DNA of 64,000 bases from Nocardioides sp. GY 10127 (GCF_004919085.1 NZ_STGL01000007.1:186001-250000); one strand, 5' to 3'; positions 1 to 8,553 are shown, counted from the first letter of the stretch. Notes: generated by a model from the sequence alone, not told the origin. Program-made: numbers and translations.

Positions 1-143
1 AGCTCGCGGACGAGCACGCGGCCGCTGGCCAGGGAGACGTCGCGCTCGTGGGAGAGGCCACCGGCGATGACGGCGACGGGGCCCGACAGCTCGGCGAGCG
101 GGTGCTCGCTGGGACGGTCTGCGCCGGCAGGGTCTTCGCTCAT
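1..143 (-). CDS. ddl: D-alanine--D-alanine ligase, N-terminal fragment (continues off the left edge)
   Basis: Only the first 47 codons are inside the window, read from an ATG at 143 on the minus strand. They contain the segment AGGLSHERDVSLASGR, the hallmark N-terminal loop of ATP-grasp D-Ala-D-Ala ligases, which join two D-alanines in the cytoplasm for peptidoglycan precursor synthesis. The fragment follows the DUF3515 lipoprotein gene by about 40 bases in the same direction, a neighbourhood usual in actinobacteria (ddl, DUF3515, Lrp-type protein, divergent thiL). The catalytic part lies outside the window, so integrity cannot be judged. Confidence 0.88.
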   Translation of the reverse strand, partial: MSEDPAGADRPSEHPLAELSGPVAVIAGGLSHERDVSLASGRVLVRE

Positions 144-184
144 GGGAGAAGCCTCCCACACCCCCCGCGGCACCCGCGGGCGCC

Positions 185-730
185 TCACTTGCAGCGGTGG
201 ACCAGCCGGAGCTCGCGCTTGACGGGCCCGGCCAGCGCCGAGAGGACGGCGAGCGAGTCCGAGCCGCGGCGGGCGGCCGGGACGACCACGGACAGGCGCG
301 GCCGGAAGCCGACGGCGGTGGCCACGGCGTCCACGGAGGAGTCGGCGAGCTGCTCGTCCGGGATGAACCAGCCGACCCCCCGCACGTCCTGGCACGAGGA
401 CGTCAGCGCGAGCTCGTCGGGCGCGGCGGTGCCGCAGACGACCGTCACCGGGTCGTCCTCGCCGAAGGTGGCGGTGCCGGCGTCGAGGTCCACGTCCCCG
501 TCCAGGGCCAGCCCGCCGAGCTCGTCACCGAGCCCGGTGAGCAGGTCGTCGCAGCGCTGCTGCGCGGCGGGGGAGAGGTCGACCCGACCGGGCACGTCGG
601 TGGCCGTCGTGGTGGCGTCCTCCGCGGTGCAGCCGGTCAGCGCCAGCGGGAGGGCGAGGACGGCGGCGGCGACCCGCGCGGCGAGCGCGCGGCGGGGGCG
701 CACCGGTGCGGCGGTGACTCTCGGGGGCAC
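185..730 (-). CDS. DUF3515 family lipoprotein
   Basis: A 181-residue exported protein with an arginine-rich start, a hydrophobic stretch at about residues 15-31 and a lipobox LTGC with the modified Cys at 34, so it should be anchored to the outer face of the membrane. The rest is a compact domain with scattered Cys and a conserved-looking GVGWFIPD segment, matching the DUF3515 family that sits beside ddl and thiL in actinobacteria. Function is unknown. The GTG start at 730 has an AAGGAG ribosome site about 11 bases upstream which overlaps the stop of the upstream Lrp-type gene, suggesting translational coupling. Confidence 0.8.
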   Translation of the reverse strand: MPPRVTAAPVRPRRALAARVAAAVLALPLALTGCTAEDATTTATDVPGRVDLSPAAQQRCDDLLTGLGDELGGLALDGDVDLDAGTATFGEDDPVTVVCGTAAPDELALTSSCQDVRGVGWFIPDEQLADSSVDAVATAVGFRPRLSVVVPAARRGSDSLAVLSALAGPVKRELRLVHRCK

Positions 731-746
731 TCTCGACCGGGCTCCT

Positions 747-983
747 TCAGATGTGGACGACGGGGCAGGTGAGCGTCCGGGTGATGCCCGGCAGGCCCTG
801 CACGCGGGAGACGACCAGCCGGCCCAGCTCGTCGACGTTGGCGGCCTCGGCGCGCACGATGACGTCGTAGGGGCCGGTGACGTCCTCGGCGAGGGTGACG
901 CCCTGGAGCTGACCGATGGCGGTGGCCACCTCCGCGGCCTTGCCGACGTCGGTCTGGATCAGGATGTAGGCCTGCACGCCCAT
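747..983 (-). CDS. Stand-alone Lrp/AsnC ligand-binding (RAM) domain protein
   Basis: A 78-residue protein beginning MGVQAYILIQTD and containing the GPYDVIVRAEA and LPGITRTLTC segments typical of the AsnC/Lrp effector-binding RAM domain. There is no helix-turn-helix: the protein is only about half the length of a normal Lrp regulator, so it probably does not bind DNA by itself. Such single-domain proteins assemble into rings that bind amino acids or modulate full-length Lrp partners. It is first in a minus-strand unit with the DUF3515 lipoprotein and ddl, divergent from thiL. The ATG at 983 is chosen because the domain begins immediately. Confidence 0.82.
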   Translation of the reverse strand: MGVQAYILIQTDVGKAAEVATAIGQLQGVTLAEDVTGPYDVIVRAEAANVDELGRLVVSRVQGLPGITRTLTCPVVHI

Positions 984-1053
984 GGGGGTCTCCTCGCAGC
1001 GGGTGCGCGGCGCCGTTGCCGCGGGCTCGGGAGGGGCTCCGTCGCCGGGGGGC

Positions 1054-1059
1054 ACCCTA
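1054..1059 (-). promoter_or_regulatory. Candidate -10 element for the Lrp-domain/DUF3515/ddl unit
   Basis: The minus strand reads TAGGGT here, about 70 bases before the ATG at 983, in the 139-base gap shared with the divergent thiL gene. No convincing -35 element is visible. The assignment rests on resemblance to the TANNNT hexamers seen before many genes in this window. Confidence 0.35.
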
Positions 1060-1122
1060 TCCTCCCGGTCCGTGCGCGGGGCGGGCACGGCGTCGCCCGG
1101 GCCCGTCTGGTGGGATGGGGCC

Positions 1123-2109
1123 ATGGCGTCGTCCCACCCCCGGTCCCTCCCCGGCCACCAGCCGCTCCCCGGCGACGCGACCGTCGCCGACGCCGGCGAG
1201 TTCGGCCTCATCTCGCGCATGGTCGACCTGTTCGAGATGGGCGAGCACGTGCTCGTGGGGCCCGGCGACGACGCGGCGCTGCTGCGCATCCGCAAGGGCC
1301 ACGTGGTCGTCTCGACCGACCTCATGGTGGAGGGCCGGCACTTCCGACGCGAGTGGTGCGACGGCGCCGACGTCGGCCGGCGGGCCGCCGCGCAGAACAT
1401 CTCCGACGTCAACGCCATGGGCGGTCGCGCCCACTCGCTCACGGTGGGCCTGGCCGCCCCGGCGGACCTGCCGCTGGCGTGGGCGCTCGACCTGGCCCGG
1501 GGCTTCGCCGAGGAGTGCCGCCTCGTGGGTGCGAGCATCGTCGGCGGCGACGTCACGCGCGCCGACCAGGTCGTCATCTCCGTGACGGTGCTCGGCACGT
1601 GCACGGTGGCGCCGGTCCTGCGCTCCGGCGCCCGCCCGGGCGACGTGCTCGCCCTGGCCGGTCGCCAGGGCTGGGCGGCCGCCGGCCTCGCCGTCCTGGC
1701 CCGGGGGTTCCGGTCGCCGCGCGCGGTGGTCGAGGCCTACCGGCACCCCGAGCCGCCCTACGCGGCCGGCCCGGCGGCGGCCGAGGGCGGGGCCACCTCG
1801 CTCATCGACGTCTCGGACGGCCTGCTGGCCGAGGCGGGGCACCTGGCCGAGGCCAGTGGTGTGGCCATCGACGTGCGCACGGACGCCCTCGAGGTGGCCG
1901 AGCCGGTCGCCGCGGTCGGCGCGGCGCTGGGCAGCGACCCGCTCCAGCTCGTCCTGGGCGGCGGCGACGACCACGCGCTGCTGGCCACGTTCCCCGCCGG
2001 CGCCGACCTGCCCGCGGGCTTCCGCGAGATCGGCACCGTCGCGGAGGGCAGCGGCGTCACCGTCGACGGCGGGCCGTGGGAGGGCGCGACCGGCTGGACC
2101 CACTTCTGA
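1123..2109 (+). CDS. thiL: Thiamine-monophosphate kinase
   Basis: ThiL phosphorylates thiamine monophosphate with ATP to give thiamine pyrophosphate, the last step of the cofactor pathway. The 328-residue product has the family's usual length and motifs: GPGDD at 46-50, STDLMVEGRHF at about 64-74, an NISDVNAMGG segment binding nucleotide and magnesium, and DVSDGL in the second half. The ATG at 1123 is preferred over the longer open frame because the N-terminus then has normal length and a hexamer TGGGAT lies six bases before it, the leaderless arrangement common here. It diverges from the Lrp-domain gene and converges on rpmB. Confidence 0.93.
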   Translation: MASSHPRSLPGHQPLPGDATVADAGEFGLISRMVDLFEMGEHVLVGPGDDAALLRIRKGHVVVSTDLMVEGRHFRREWCDGADVGRRAAAQNISDVNAMGGRAHSLTVGLAAPADLPLAWALDLARGFAEECRLVGASIVGGDVTRADQVVISVTVLGTCTVAPVLRSGARPGDVLALAGRQGWAAAGLAVLARGFRSPRAVVEAYRHPEPPYAAGPAAAEGGATSLIDVSDGLLAEAGHLAEASGVAIDVRTDALEVAEPVAAVGAALGSDPLQLVLGGGDDHALLATFPAGADLPAGFREIGTVAEGSGVTVDGGPWEGATGWTHF

Positions 2110-2182
2110 CCCCGGACCCCGTTCCGCCCCCTGCACCCGCCCCTGCCCGGGCACAGGGGCGCGGCGTCACCGAAAAGCAGCA

Positions 2183-2212
2183 GCGGCCGCCGCCCCGAGG
2201 GGCGACGGCCGC
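2183..2212. terminator. Hairpin terminator between convergent thiL and rpmB
   Basis: Two 14-base arms (2183-2196 and 2199-2212) pair with one mismatch. On the minus strand the hairpin is followed by CTGCTTTTC, so it can end rpmB transcripts. A smaller inverted repeat, CCCCTG/CAGGGG at 2140-2159, lies closer to thiL and may help from the other side. Confidence 0.55.
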
Positions 2213-2236
2213 AGCCGGTACGTCAGGACCGCTGGG

Positions 2237-2422
2237 TCAGCGGGAGACCTTGCCGGCCTTGAGGCAGCCGGTGCAGACGTTGAGGCGCTTGGGGGTGCCG
2301 TTGACGGTGGCACGCACGCGCTGGATGTTGGGGTCGAAGCGACGCTTCGTGATCTTGCGGGACCACGGCCGGTTGTTGCCGAAGGTCGGCTTCTTGGCGC
2401 AGATGTCACAGACGGCAGCCAC
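2237..2422 (-). CDS. rpmB: 50S ribosomal protein L28
   Basis: A 61-residue basic protein starting AAVCDICAKKPTFGNN after a GTG at 2422, with an AGGAG ribosome site before it. It is the zinc-binding form of L28: the pairs CxxC near residues 5-8 and 50-53 make a four-cysteine site. L28 sits on the large ribosomal subunit near the exit-site region. Length and sequence are normal. It is monocistronic, divergent from the DAK2 gene and ended by the hairpin at 2183-2212. Confidence 0.95.
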   Translation of the reverse strand: MAAVCDICAKKPTFGNNRPWSRKITKRRFDPNIQRVRATVNGTPKRLNVCTGCLKAGKVSR

Positions 2423-2598
2423 CGTGAACTCCTGTGGATCGGGATCGGGGATTACGTACGATGTTCGACACGAGGTCGACGATGTCGGGCCCTTCCGTGA
2501 CGAGTGCCTCCCCTGGCGGGGGCGCACCGGTCCGGCCGGGGCAACCACAAGAGAGTAGCCGAGGCGGGGCGGTCCGGACGAATCGCGGTCGGCGCCAC

Positions 2599-2604
2599 TA
2601 GGCT
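2599..2604 (+). promoter_or_regulatory. Leaderless-type -10 element for the DAK2 gene
   Basis: TAGGCT ends seven bases before the GTG at 2612 and there is no ribosome site, so transcription probably begins at or next to the start codon. Confidence 0.5.
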
Positions 2605-2611
2605 CGCCGCC

Positions 2612-4372
2612 GTGACCACCGCACCGACCAGCGTCGACCTCGCCGTCGTGCAGCGGTTCGTGGACGCTGCGACGGACGCGCTGGCCCAGGTGCGCGAGGA
2701 GGTCGACGACCTCAACGTCTACCCGGTGCCCGACGGCGACACCGGCACCAACATGTACCTGACGCTGTGCTCCGGCCGCGACTCCTTCGTCGAGCACCTC
2801 GCCGAGGGGGCGGAGGAGCCCGGCGCGGCGCTCGCCGCGCTCGGCCGCGGCGCGCTGCTGGGGGCCCGCGGCAACTCGGGGGTCATCTTCTCCGAGATGC
2901 TCCGCGCGATCGCCGTGCACGTCGCCGCCGCGGAGCCGGGTCGCCGGCACGCCACGGTGCTGGCCGACGCCATCACCGCCGCTGCCCGTGCGGCGTGGGA
3001 GGCCGTGGGCTCCCCGGTCGAGGGCACGATCCTCTCGGTGGCCCGCGCCGCGGCGGAGGCCGCCCAGGAGGCGGCCGACGCCGCCGACGCACGGGTCCGC
3101 GACGTCCTGGTGGCCGCCTCGACGGCCGCGCGCACCGCGCTGGCCGCCACCCCCGGCCAGCTGCCGACGCTGGCCGCCGCCGGGGTCGTGGACGCGGGTG
3201 GACGCGGCCTGACCGCCGTCCTGGACGCCGCGACCTCCCTGCTCACCGGTCACCGGCCCGAGCCGGTGGTCTCCCGGGTCGAGCCCGACCCGTCGGCCCG
3301 CGTGGCGCGACCCGGCGTGGAGGAGGGGGAGGGCGGCGAGGCCCACCCGTCCCCGGCCTTCGAGGTCATGTACCTGCTGGAGGCGGACGCCGAGCGCCTG
3401 CCCGCCCTGCGGGCCCGGCTCGACGCCCTCGGCGACTCGCTCGTGGTCGTCGGCGAGGACCGGCTCTGGAACGTCCACGTCCACGTGGACGACGCGGGGG
3501 CGGCGATCGAGGCCGGCATGGAGGCGGGTCGCCCGCACCGCATCCGGGTCACCCACCTCGCCGAGGACGTCCACCGTCACCACGCCCGGCACGGGCACGA
3601 CCACGCCGGCGTGCACCCGCACCTGGCGGACGTGGCGGTGAGCGGCGTCGGGCGCGCCGCGGCCCCGCCCGAGCCGACCGTCCCGCTCGGGACGCCCGGT
3701 CGCGCCCGCGGCCGCACGGTCGTGGTCGTCTCCGCCGGGCCCGGTCTGGACGCGCTGTTCGTCGAGGCCGGCGCGGTCGTCGTGCGGGGCGGCCCGGGGC
3801 GGCTGCCGTCCACCGGGGAGCTGCTCGAGGCGATCCTGGCCGCGGGCACCGACGAGGTCGTCGTGCTCACCAACTCCGGTGACGTCGTGCGCTCCGCCGA
3901 GGTGGCGGCCTCCACGGCGCAGGACGACACGGGCGTCCGCGTCGCCGTCGTGCCGACCCGCGCCCAGGTGCAGGGGCTGGCCGCGCTGGCCGTGCACGAC
4001 CCGCACCGCGGGTTCGACTCCGACGTGCGCGAGATGACCGCGACCGCGCGGCAGGTCCGCGACGGCGCCGTCACCGTGGCGGCCCGCCCCGCCATGACCA
4101 TGGCCGGGCCGTGCACGCCCGGCGACGTGCTGGGCGTCGTCGCGGGCGACTTCGCCGTGGTCGGCGACGACCTGGACACGGTCGCGGTCGAGGTCGTCCA
4201 GCGGCTGCTCGCCGGCGGCGGCGAGCTGCTCACCGTCGTCGCGGGCGCCGAGGACACCGACGGGGCCGCCGCGCGGGTGGCGGCCTGGGCGGAGCGCCAC
4301 CACCCGGTGGTCGAGGTCGTCGTGTACGACGGTGGCCAGGAGCGCTACCCGCTGCTGCTGTCGGTGGAGTGA
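2612..4372 (+). CDS. DAK2/FakA-like kinase domain protein (DhaL plus DegV-like C-terminus)
   Basis: A 586-residue protein with an N-terminal DhaL-type (DAK2) ATP-binding domain, marked by NVYPVPDGDTGTNMYLT at about residues 35-51, whose aspartates bind magnesium-ATP. The rest resembles the middle and DegV-like C-terminal parts of the FakA/YloV family, which phosphorylate fatty acids held on a FakB carrier. No fakB is nearby, so the substrate is inferred only. In actinobacteria this gene commonly sits just upstream of recG, as here. A longer reading from 2504 is possible, but the GTG at 2612 is favoured because TAGGCT lies seven bases before it and the domain starts soon after. Confidence 0.87.
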   Translation: MTTAPTSVDLAVVQRFVDAATDALAQVREEVDDLNVYPVPDGDTGTNMYLTLCSGRDSFVEHLAEGAEEPGAALAALGRGALLGARGNSGVIFSEMLRAIAVHVAAAEPGRRHATVLADAITAAARAAWEAVGSPVEGTILSVARAAAEAAQEAADAADARVRDVLVAASTAARTALAATPGQLPTLAAAGVVDAGGRGLTAVLDAATSLLTGHRPEPVVSRVEPDPSARVARPGVEEGEGGEAHPSPAFEVMYLLEADAERLPALRARLDALGDSLVVVGEDRLWNVHVHVDDAGAAIEAGMEAGRPHRIRVTHLAEDVHRHHARHGHDHAGVHPHLADVAVSGVGRAAAPPEPTVPLGTPGRARGRTVVVVSAGPGLDALFVEAGAVVVRGGPGRLPSTGELLEAILAAGTDEVVVLTNSGDVVRSAEVAASTAQDDTGVRVAVVPTRAQVQGLAALAVHDPHRGFDSDVREMTATARQVRDGAVTVAARPAMTMAGPCTPGDVLGVVAGDFAVVGDDLDTVAVEVVQRLLAGGGELLTVVAGAEDTDGAAARVAAWAERHHPVVEVVVYDGGQERYPLLLSVE

Positions 4373-4383
4373 GCGACGCTGTC

Positions 4384-4419
4384 CCGCACCAGCCGCACCA
4401 GCCGCACCAGCCGCACCGG
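4384..4419 (+). repeat. Short tandem repeat, four copies of a 9-base unit
   Basis: The unit CCGCACCAG occurs three times exactly and a fourth time imperfectly, in the 65 bases between the DAK2 stop and the recG start. If recG began at the GTG overlapping the DAK2 stop (4369), the repeat would encode HQP units. The better ribosome site favours the later start, so I treat the repeat as untranslated. Confidence 0.7.
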
Positions 4420-4437
4420 CACGAGGAGGCCGCAGCC

Positions 4438-6684
4438 GTGATCACCCTGGACTCGCCGGTCGAGACCGTCCTGGGGGAGGCGGGCGCCAAGCGCAAGCGG
4501 ATCGTCGAGGGCCTCGGCATCCGGACGGTGGGGGACCTTCTCGCCCACCACCCCCGCCGCTACGTGCGCACCGGGGAGCTCACCGAGCTCGACGCCCTCA
4601 CGGAGGGCGAGGTGCTCACGGTCGTGGGGAAGGTCGCGGAGTCGCGTGAGCGGAAGTACACCGACCGGCGCACCGGGCGGCCGGCGTTCCGGCTCGAGGT
4701 CACGCTGGCCACGGGCGGCCCCGACCTGCGGATGACGTTCTTCGCCAAGAGCGGTGGCGTCGCCGCCTACCAGGCGCGTCGGCTGCCGCCGGGCCGCCGC
4801 GGGATCTTCCAGGGCAAGGCCAGCCGGTTCAACGGCCAGTGGCAGCTCACCAACCCGCAGATGGTGCTCATGGGCACCCCCGGCGAGGACGCCGCCCAGC
4901 TCGCGCTCGAGAACCTCGGCGACCTCTACCCGATCTACCCGCTCACCAAGGGCGTGGAGTCGTGGGACCTCCAGCGGGCCGTCGCGTTCGCGCTCACCGT
5001 CCTCGACGACCTGCCCGACCCGCTGCCCGCCGACGTGCGCGAGCAGCAGGGCCTCGTCGACCTGCGCCAGGCGCTCGCCTGGATCCACGCGCCCGACGAC
5101 TTCGCCCAGGTCACCCGGGCCCGCAAGCGGCTGGCCTTCGACGAGGCCCTCGTGACGCAGCTGGTGCTCGGCCGGCGCCGCCGCGCCGCCGCCGCGCAGG
5201 GCGCGCGTCCGCGCACCGGTGGCGGAGGGCTGCTGGCCGCGTTCGACGCCCGGCTGCCGTTCACCCTCACCGCGGGGCAGGTGCGGGTGGGGGAGGAGAT
5301 CTTCGCCGACCTGGCGCGCGACCGGCCGATGAACCGGCTCCTCCAGGGCGAGGTCGGCTCCGGCAAGACGCTGGTGGCCCTGCGCGCCATGCTCCGGGTC
5401 GTCGACTCCGGCGGCCAGGCGGCGCTGCTCGCCCCCACGGAGGTCCTCGCCCAGCAGCACCACCGCAGCCTCGTGGCCATGCTGGGCGACCTCGCCGCCG
5501 GCGGGATGCTCGGCGGTGCCGACGAGGCGACGCGCGTGGAGCTCCTCACCGGCTCCATGACCCGCACGCAGCGCACCGAGCCGCTGCTGCGGCTGGCCTC
5601 GGGGGAGTCCGGGATCGTGGTGGGCACGCACGCCCTGCTCCAGGACACCGTCCAGCTGGCCGACCTCGGCCTCGTGGTCGTCGACGAGCAGCACCGCTTC
5701 GGCGTCGAGCAGCGCGCCGCCCTCGCGGACAAGGCCGACGGGGTGCCCCCGCACGTCCTGGTCATGACGGCCACCCCGATCCCGCGGACGGTGGCCATGA
5801 CCGTCTTCGGCGACCTCGAGACCTCCGTCCTCGACGAGCTGCCCGCCGGCCGCGCGCCCATCCAGTCGACCGTGGTGCCCCTCGCCGAGGCCCCGCACTG
5901 GGCCGAACGGATCTGGGCGCGCGCCCGGGAGGAGGTCGGCAAGGGCCACCAGGTCTACGTCGTCTGCCCGCGGATCAGCGGGGACGAGGACGAGCCCGCC
6001 GACCCCGCCGACGCCCCCGCCGACGCCCCCACCCGGGCCGAGGAGCCCGCCGACCAGGAGGCGGCCAAGCGGCCGCTGGCGGCGGTCGAGGAGGTCGTGG
6101 CGGAGCTCGCCGGCGGTCCGCTGGCCGGCCTGCGCGTGCGGCCGTTGCACGGCCGGATGGCCGCCGACGAGAAGGACGCCACGATGCGCGCGTTCGCCGC
6201 CGGCGAGGTCGACGTCCTCGTCTCCACCACCGTGATCGAGGTCGGCGTGGACGTCGCGAACGCCACGACGATGATCCTGCTCGACGCCGACCGCTTCGGC
6301 ATCTCCCAGCTGCACCAGCTCCGGGGTCGCGTCGGTCGTGGCGGGCTGCCCGGGCTGTGCCTGCTCGTCACGCACGCCGAGGCGCTCTCCCCGGCGCGCG
6401 AGCGGCTGGACGCCGTCGCCTCCACCAGCGACGGCTTCGAGCTCTCCCGGGTCGACCTCGAGCTGCGGCGCGAGGGCGACGTGCTGGGGGCGAGCCAGTC
6501 GGGCCTGCGCTCCAGCCTCCAGACGCTGCGGGTGCTCCGGGACGAGGAGACGATCGTGGCGGCCCGGGAGGTCGCCACGAGCCTCCTGGACGCCTCGCCG
6601 GACCTCGCCGCGGCGCCGCTGCTGGCCGAGCGGGTGACGGACCTGGAGCGCACCGCGGCCGCGGCGTTCGTCGACCGCTCCTGA
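4438..6684 (+). CDS. recG: ATP-dependent DNA helicase RecG
   Basis: RecG reverses stalled replication forks and moves branched DNA junctions. The 748-residue protein has an OB-fold wedge domain in the first third, then a superfamily 2 helicase core: GEVGSGKT (Walker A) at about 303-310, DEQH near 415, TATPIPRT, and the late motif VIEVGVDV. An acidic, alanine- and proline-rich insert follows DEDEPADP in the second helicase lobe. The GTG at 4438 has a GAGGAGG site upstream and starts the conserved region at once; a GTG at 4369 overlapping the DAK2 stop is a less likely alternative. Confidence 0.95.
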   Translation: MITLDSPVETVLGEAGAKRKRIVEGLGIRTVGDLLAHHPRRYVRTGELTELDALTEGEVLTVVGKVAESRERKYTDRRTGRPAFRLEVTLATGGPDLRMTFFAKSGGVAAYQARRLPPGRRGIFQGKASRFNGQWQLTNPQMVLMGTPGEDAAQLALENLGDLYPIYPLTKGVESWDLQRAVAFALTVLDDLPDPLPADVREQQGLVDLRQALAWIHAPDDFAQVTRARKRLAFDEALVTQLVLGRRRRAAAAQGARPRTGGGGLLAAFDARLPFTLTAGQVRVGEEIFADLARDRPMNRLLQGEVGSGKTLVALRAMLRVVDSGGQAALLAPTEVLAQQHHRSLVAMLGDLAAGGMLGGADEATRVELLTGSMTRTQRTEPLLRLASGESGIVVGTHALLQDTVQLADLGLVVVDEQHRFGVEQRAALADKADGVPPHVLVMTATPIPRTVAMTVFGDLETSVLDELPAGRAPIQSTVVPLAEAPHWAERIWARAREEVGKGHQVYVVCPRISGDEDEPADPADAPADAPTRAEEPADQEAAKRPLAAVEEVVAELAGGPLAGLRVRPLHGRMAADEKDATMRAFAAGEVDVLVSTTVIEVGVDVANATTMILLDADRFGISQLHQLRGRVGRGGLPGLCLLVTHAEALSPARERLDAVASTSDGFELSRVDLELRREGDVLGASQSGLRSSLQTLRVLRDEETIVAAREVATSLLDASPDLAAAPLLAERVTDLERTAAAAFVDRS

Positions 6685-6715
6685 GGGGCCGGCGTCGCGC
6701 CCTGGCCCGCCGCCC

Positions 6716-6721
6716 TACGAT
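6716..6721 (+). promoter_or_regulatory. Leaderless-type -10 element for rsmD
   Basis: TACGAT lies eight bases before the ATG at 6730, with no ribosome site between them. It would drive the rsmD-coaD pair. Confidence 0.55.
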
Positions 6722-6729
6722 CGGGGGCC

Positions 6730-7350
6730 ATGACCCGGATCATCGCCGGCCGCGCGGGCGGCCGCTCGCTGGCCACGCCCCGGGGCAGCGCCACCCGGCC
6801 CACCAGCGACCGGGTCCGGGAGGCGCTGTTCTCCGCGGTCCAGGCCTGGGCCGGCTCCTTCGACGGCCTGCGGGTGCTCGACCTCTACGCCGGCACCGGG
6901 GCGCTCGGGCTCGAGGCGCTCTCGCGGGGCGCGGCCGCCGCGACGCTGGTCGAGCACGACAAGCGCACCGCCGCGCTCGTCGTCCGCAACTCCCGGGACC
7001 TGGGGCTGGGGCCCGCGCGCGTGGTGTCCGGCACCGTGCGGACGTTCCTGGCCGGCCCGCCGCCCGCCGAGCCCTTCGACCTGGTGCTCTCCGACCCGCC
7101 CTACCCGCTGGCCGACGACGCCGTGGCAGCGGACCTCGCCGCCCTGGCGGTGCCCGGCTGGCTCGCGGACGACGCGCTGGTCGTCGTGGAGCGCTCCGCC
7201 CGCTCGGCCTCGCCGACCTGGCCGGAAGGCTTCGCCCCGCGACGCGCCCGCACGTACGGTGAGACCGCCCTGTGGGCCGCCGACTGGCCGGGGGCGGGCC
7301 AGGCAGCAGGGGAGGCCGCAGCGGAGGCAGCAGTGGAGGGGGAGCAGTGA
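6730..7350 (+). CDS. rsmD: 16S rRNA (guanine(966)-N(2))-methyltransferase
   Basis: RsmD methylates G966 of 16S rRNA in the small subunit using S-adenosylmethionine. The 206-residue protein opens with RIIAGRAGGR, has the SAM-binding DLYAGTGALGLEAL segment at about residues 57-70 and the catalytic SDPPYP motif near 120. The last 20 or so residues are a low-complexity Ala/Gly/Glu tail. The final bases form GTGA with the start of coaD, so the two are translationally coupled, the usual arrangement in actinobacteria. Confidence 0.94.
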   Translation: MTRIIAGRAGGRSLATPRGSATRPTSDRVREALFSAVQAWAGSFDGLRVLDLYAGTGALGLEALSRGAAAATLVEHDKRTAALVVRNSRDLGLGPARVVSGTVRTFLAGPPPAEPFDLVLSDPPYPLADDAVAADLAALAVPGWLADDALVVVERSARSASPTWPEGFAPRRARTYGETALWAADWPGAGQAAGEAAAEAAVEGEQ

Positions 7351-7847
7351 CGCGCACCGTGGTCGTGCCGGGGTCGTTCGACCCGGTGACGCTGGGGCAC
7401 CTCGACGTCGTCGAGCGGGCCGCGGCCCTCTTCGAGGACGTGGTGGTGGCCGTGGGGGTCAACGCCTCCAAGAACCGGCTCTTCTCCGCCGAGGAGCGGA
7501 TCGCGCTGCTCGAGCGGGCCTGCGGGCACCTGCCGGGCGTGCGGGTGCGCGGCTTCTCGGGCCTGGTCACCGACTTCTGCACCGAGATCGGGGCCGGCGC
7601 CGTGGTGAAGGGACTGCGCACCGCGCAGGACTACGAGTACGAGCTGCCGATGGCGCACATGAACACCCGCCTCTCGGGGGTCACGACGCTCTTCCTGCCC
7701 ACGAGCCCAGAGCACGCCTTCGTGTCCTCCTCGCTGGTCAAGGAGGTCGCAGCCCTGGGCGGTGACGCCTCCCCGTTCCTGCCGGACTTCGTCCACGACG
7801 CCCTGGCCCGACGGCTCGCCGAGCGTCGGGAGCAGCAGGGCGGCTGA
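7347..7847 (+). CDS. coaD: Phosphopantetheine adenylyltransferase
   Basis: CoaD transfers AMP from ATP to 4'-phosphopantetheine, the penultimate step of coenzyme A synthesis. The 166-residue product has the nucleotidyltransferase T/HxGH signature as TLGH at residues 15-18 within VPGSFDPVTLGH, and the SSSLVKEVA segment near the C-terminus. Its GTG start overlaps the rsmD stop by four bases. The family works as a hexamer in the cytoplasm. Confidence 0.95.
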   Translation: MTRTVVVPGSFDPVTLGHLDVVERAAALFEDVVVAVGVNASKNRLFSAEERIALLERACGHLPGVRVRGFSGLVTDFCTEIGAGAVVKGLRTAQDYEYELPMAHMNTRLSGVTTLFLPTSPEHAFVSSSLVKEVAALGGDASPFLPDFVHDALARRLAERREQQGG

Positions 7848-7888
7848 GCCCGCCATCGGTGTCCGGGCACGCCCCGGGACGCAGCAGT

Positions 7889-7917
7889 TTGGTGGCGCAC
7901 CCGCCCACGGCTACGAT
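7889..7917 (+). promoter_or_regulatory. Promoter for the DUF177-rpmF unit
   Basis: TTGGTG (7889-7894) and TACGAT (7912-7917) are separated by 17 bases, a good sigma-A-type spacing. Transcription would begin near 7924, so the DUF177 start must lie downstream of that point. Confidence 0.6.
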
Positions 7918-7987
7918 TCTCAGCGATCTGTCGTGCCCGGAAACCGAAAGTGAACTCCTGACCAGCCTGGACCCGAGAGCGCCGCTC

Positions 7988-8512
7988 GTGCTCGACACTC
8001 ACGAGCTCGGCCGCCGCCCGGGGTCCCAGCGTGAGGTGTCGCTGACGGTGCCGGCCCCGACAGATCTCGGCATCGAAGTCCTCCGTGTCCCCGAGGGGTC
8101 GCCGGTCCAGCTGGACCTGCGTCTCGAGGCGGTCATGGAGGGGGTTCTGGTCACGGGTGAGGTGCGAGCCTCCCTCGACGGCGAGTGCGCACGGTGCCTG
8201 GAGCCGATCGACGACGAGATCGACACCGGCTTCCAGGAGCTGTACGTCTACGACGAGCACCGGACCCCCCACGACGAGGACGACGACGTCAGCCGGCTCG
8301 AGGGCGACCTGCTCGACCTGGAGCCTCAGTTACGGGACGCGGTCGTGCTTGCACTACCGTTCCAACCCTTGTGCTCGGAGGACTGCGAAGGCCTCTGCCC
8401 CGAGTGCGGGGTACGGCTGGCCGACGAGCCGGACCACGGGCACGAGGACCCGATCGACCCGCGATGGGCGGGCCTGACCGGCCTCAAGCAGGACCTGGAC
8501 GAGAACACCTGA
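7988..8512 (+). CDS. DUF177 (YceD) family protein linked to 23S rRNA and L32
   Basis: An acidic protein of the YceD/DUF177 family, almost always encoded just before rpmF, and linked in other bacteria and plastids to 23S rRNA accumulation. It has the family opening LDTHELGRRPGS, a CARCLE segment in the middle and a Cys cluster near the end (CSEDCEGLCPECG) that probably binds zinc. The start is uncertain. GTG at 7988 is the first ordinary start after the promoter at 7889-7917, but the frame is open further upstream and a CTG at 7958 or 7967 would give a more usual N-terminus. The stop is 41 bases before rpmF. Confidence 0.82.
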   Translation: MLDTHELGRRPGSQREVSLTVPAPTDLGIEVLRVPEGSPVQLDLRLEAVMEGVLVTGEVRASLDGECARCLEPIDDEIDTGFQELYVYDEHRTPHDEDDDVSRLEGDLLDLEPQLRDAVVLALPFQPLCSEDCEGLCPECGVRLADEPDHGHEDPIDPRWAGLTGLKQDLDENT

Positions 8513-8553
8513 CCGGAGCGGGAGACCGCACCGGCAACGACGAGGAGACAACA

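Noticed and set aside
2237..4303. A 688-codon minus-strand frame opposite the DAK2 gene that runs into rpmB
   Set aside because: Only the last 61 codons are a real protein (L28), set by a GTG with a good ribosome site. The rest is shadow of the DAK2 gene.
4384..4419. Tandem repeat considered as a CRISPR or attachment site
   Set aside because: The units are nine bases with no spacers and no cas genes or integrase nearby; it is a simple slippage repeat before recG.
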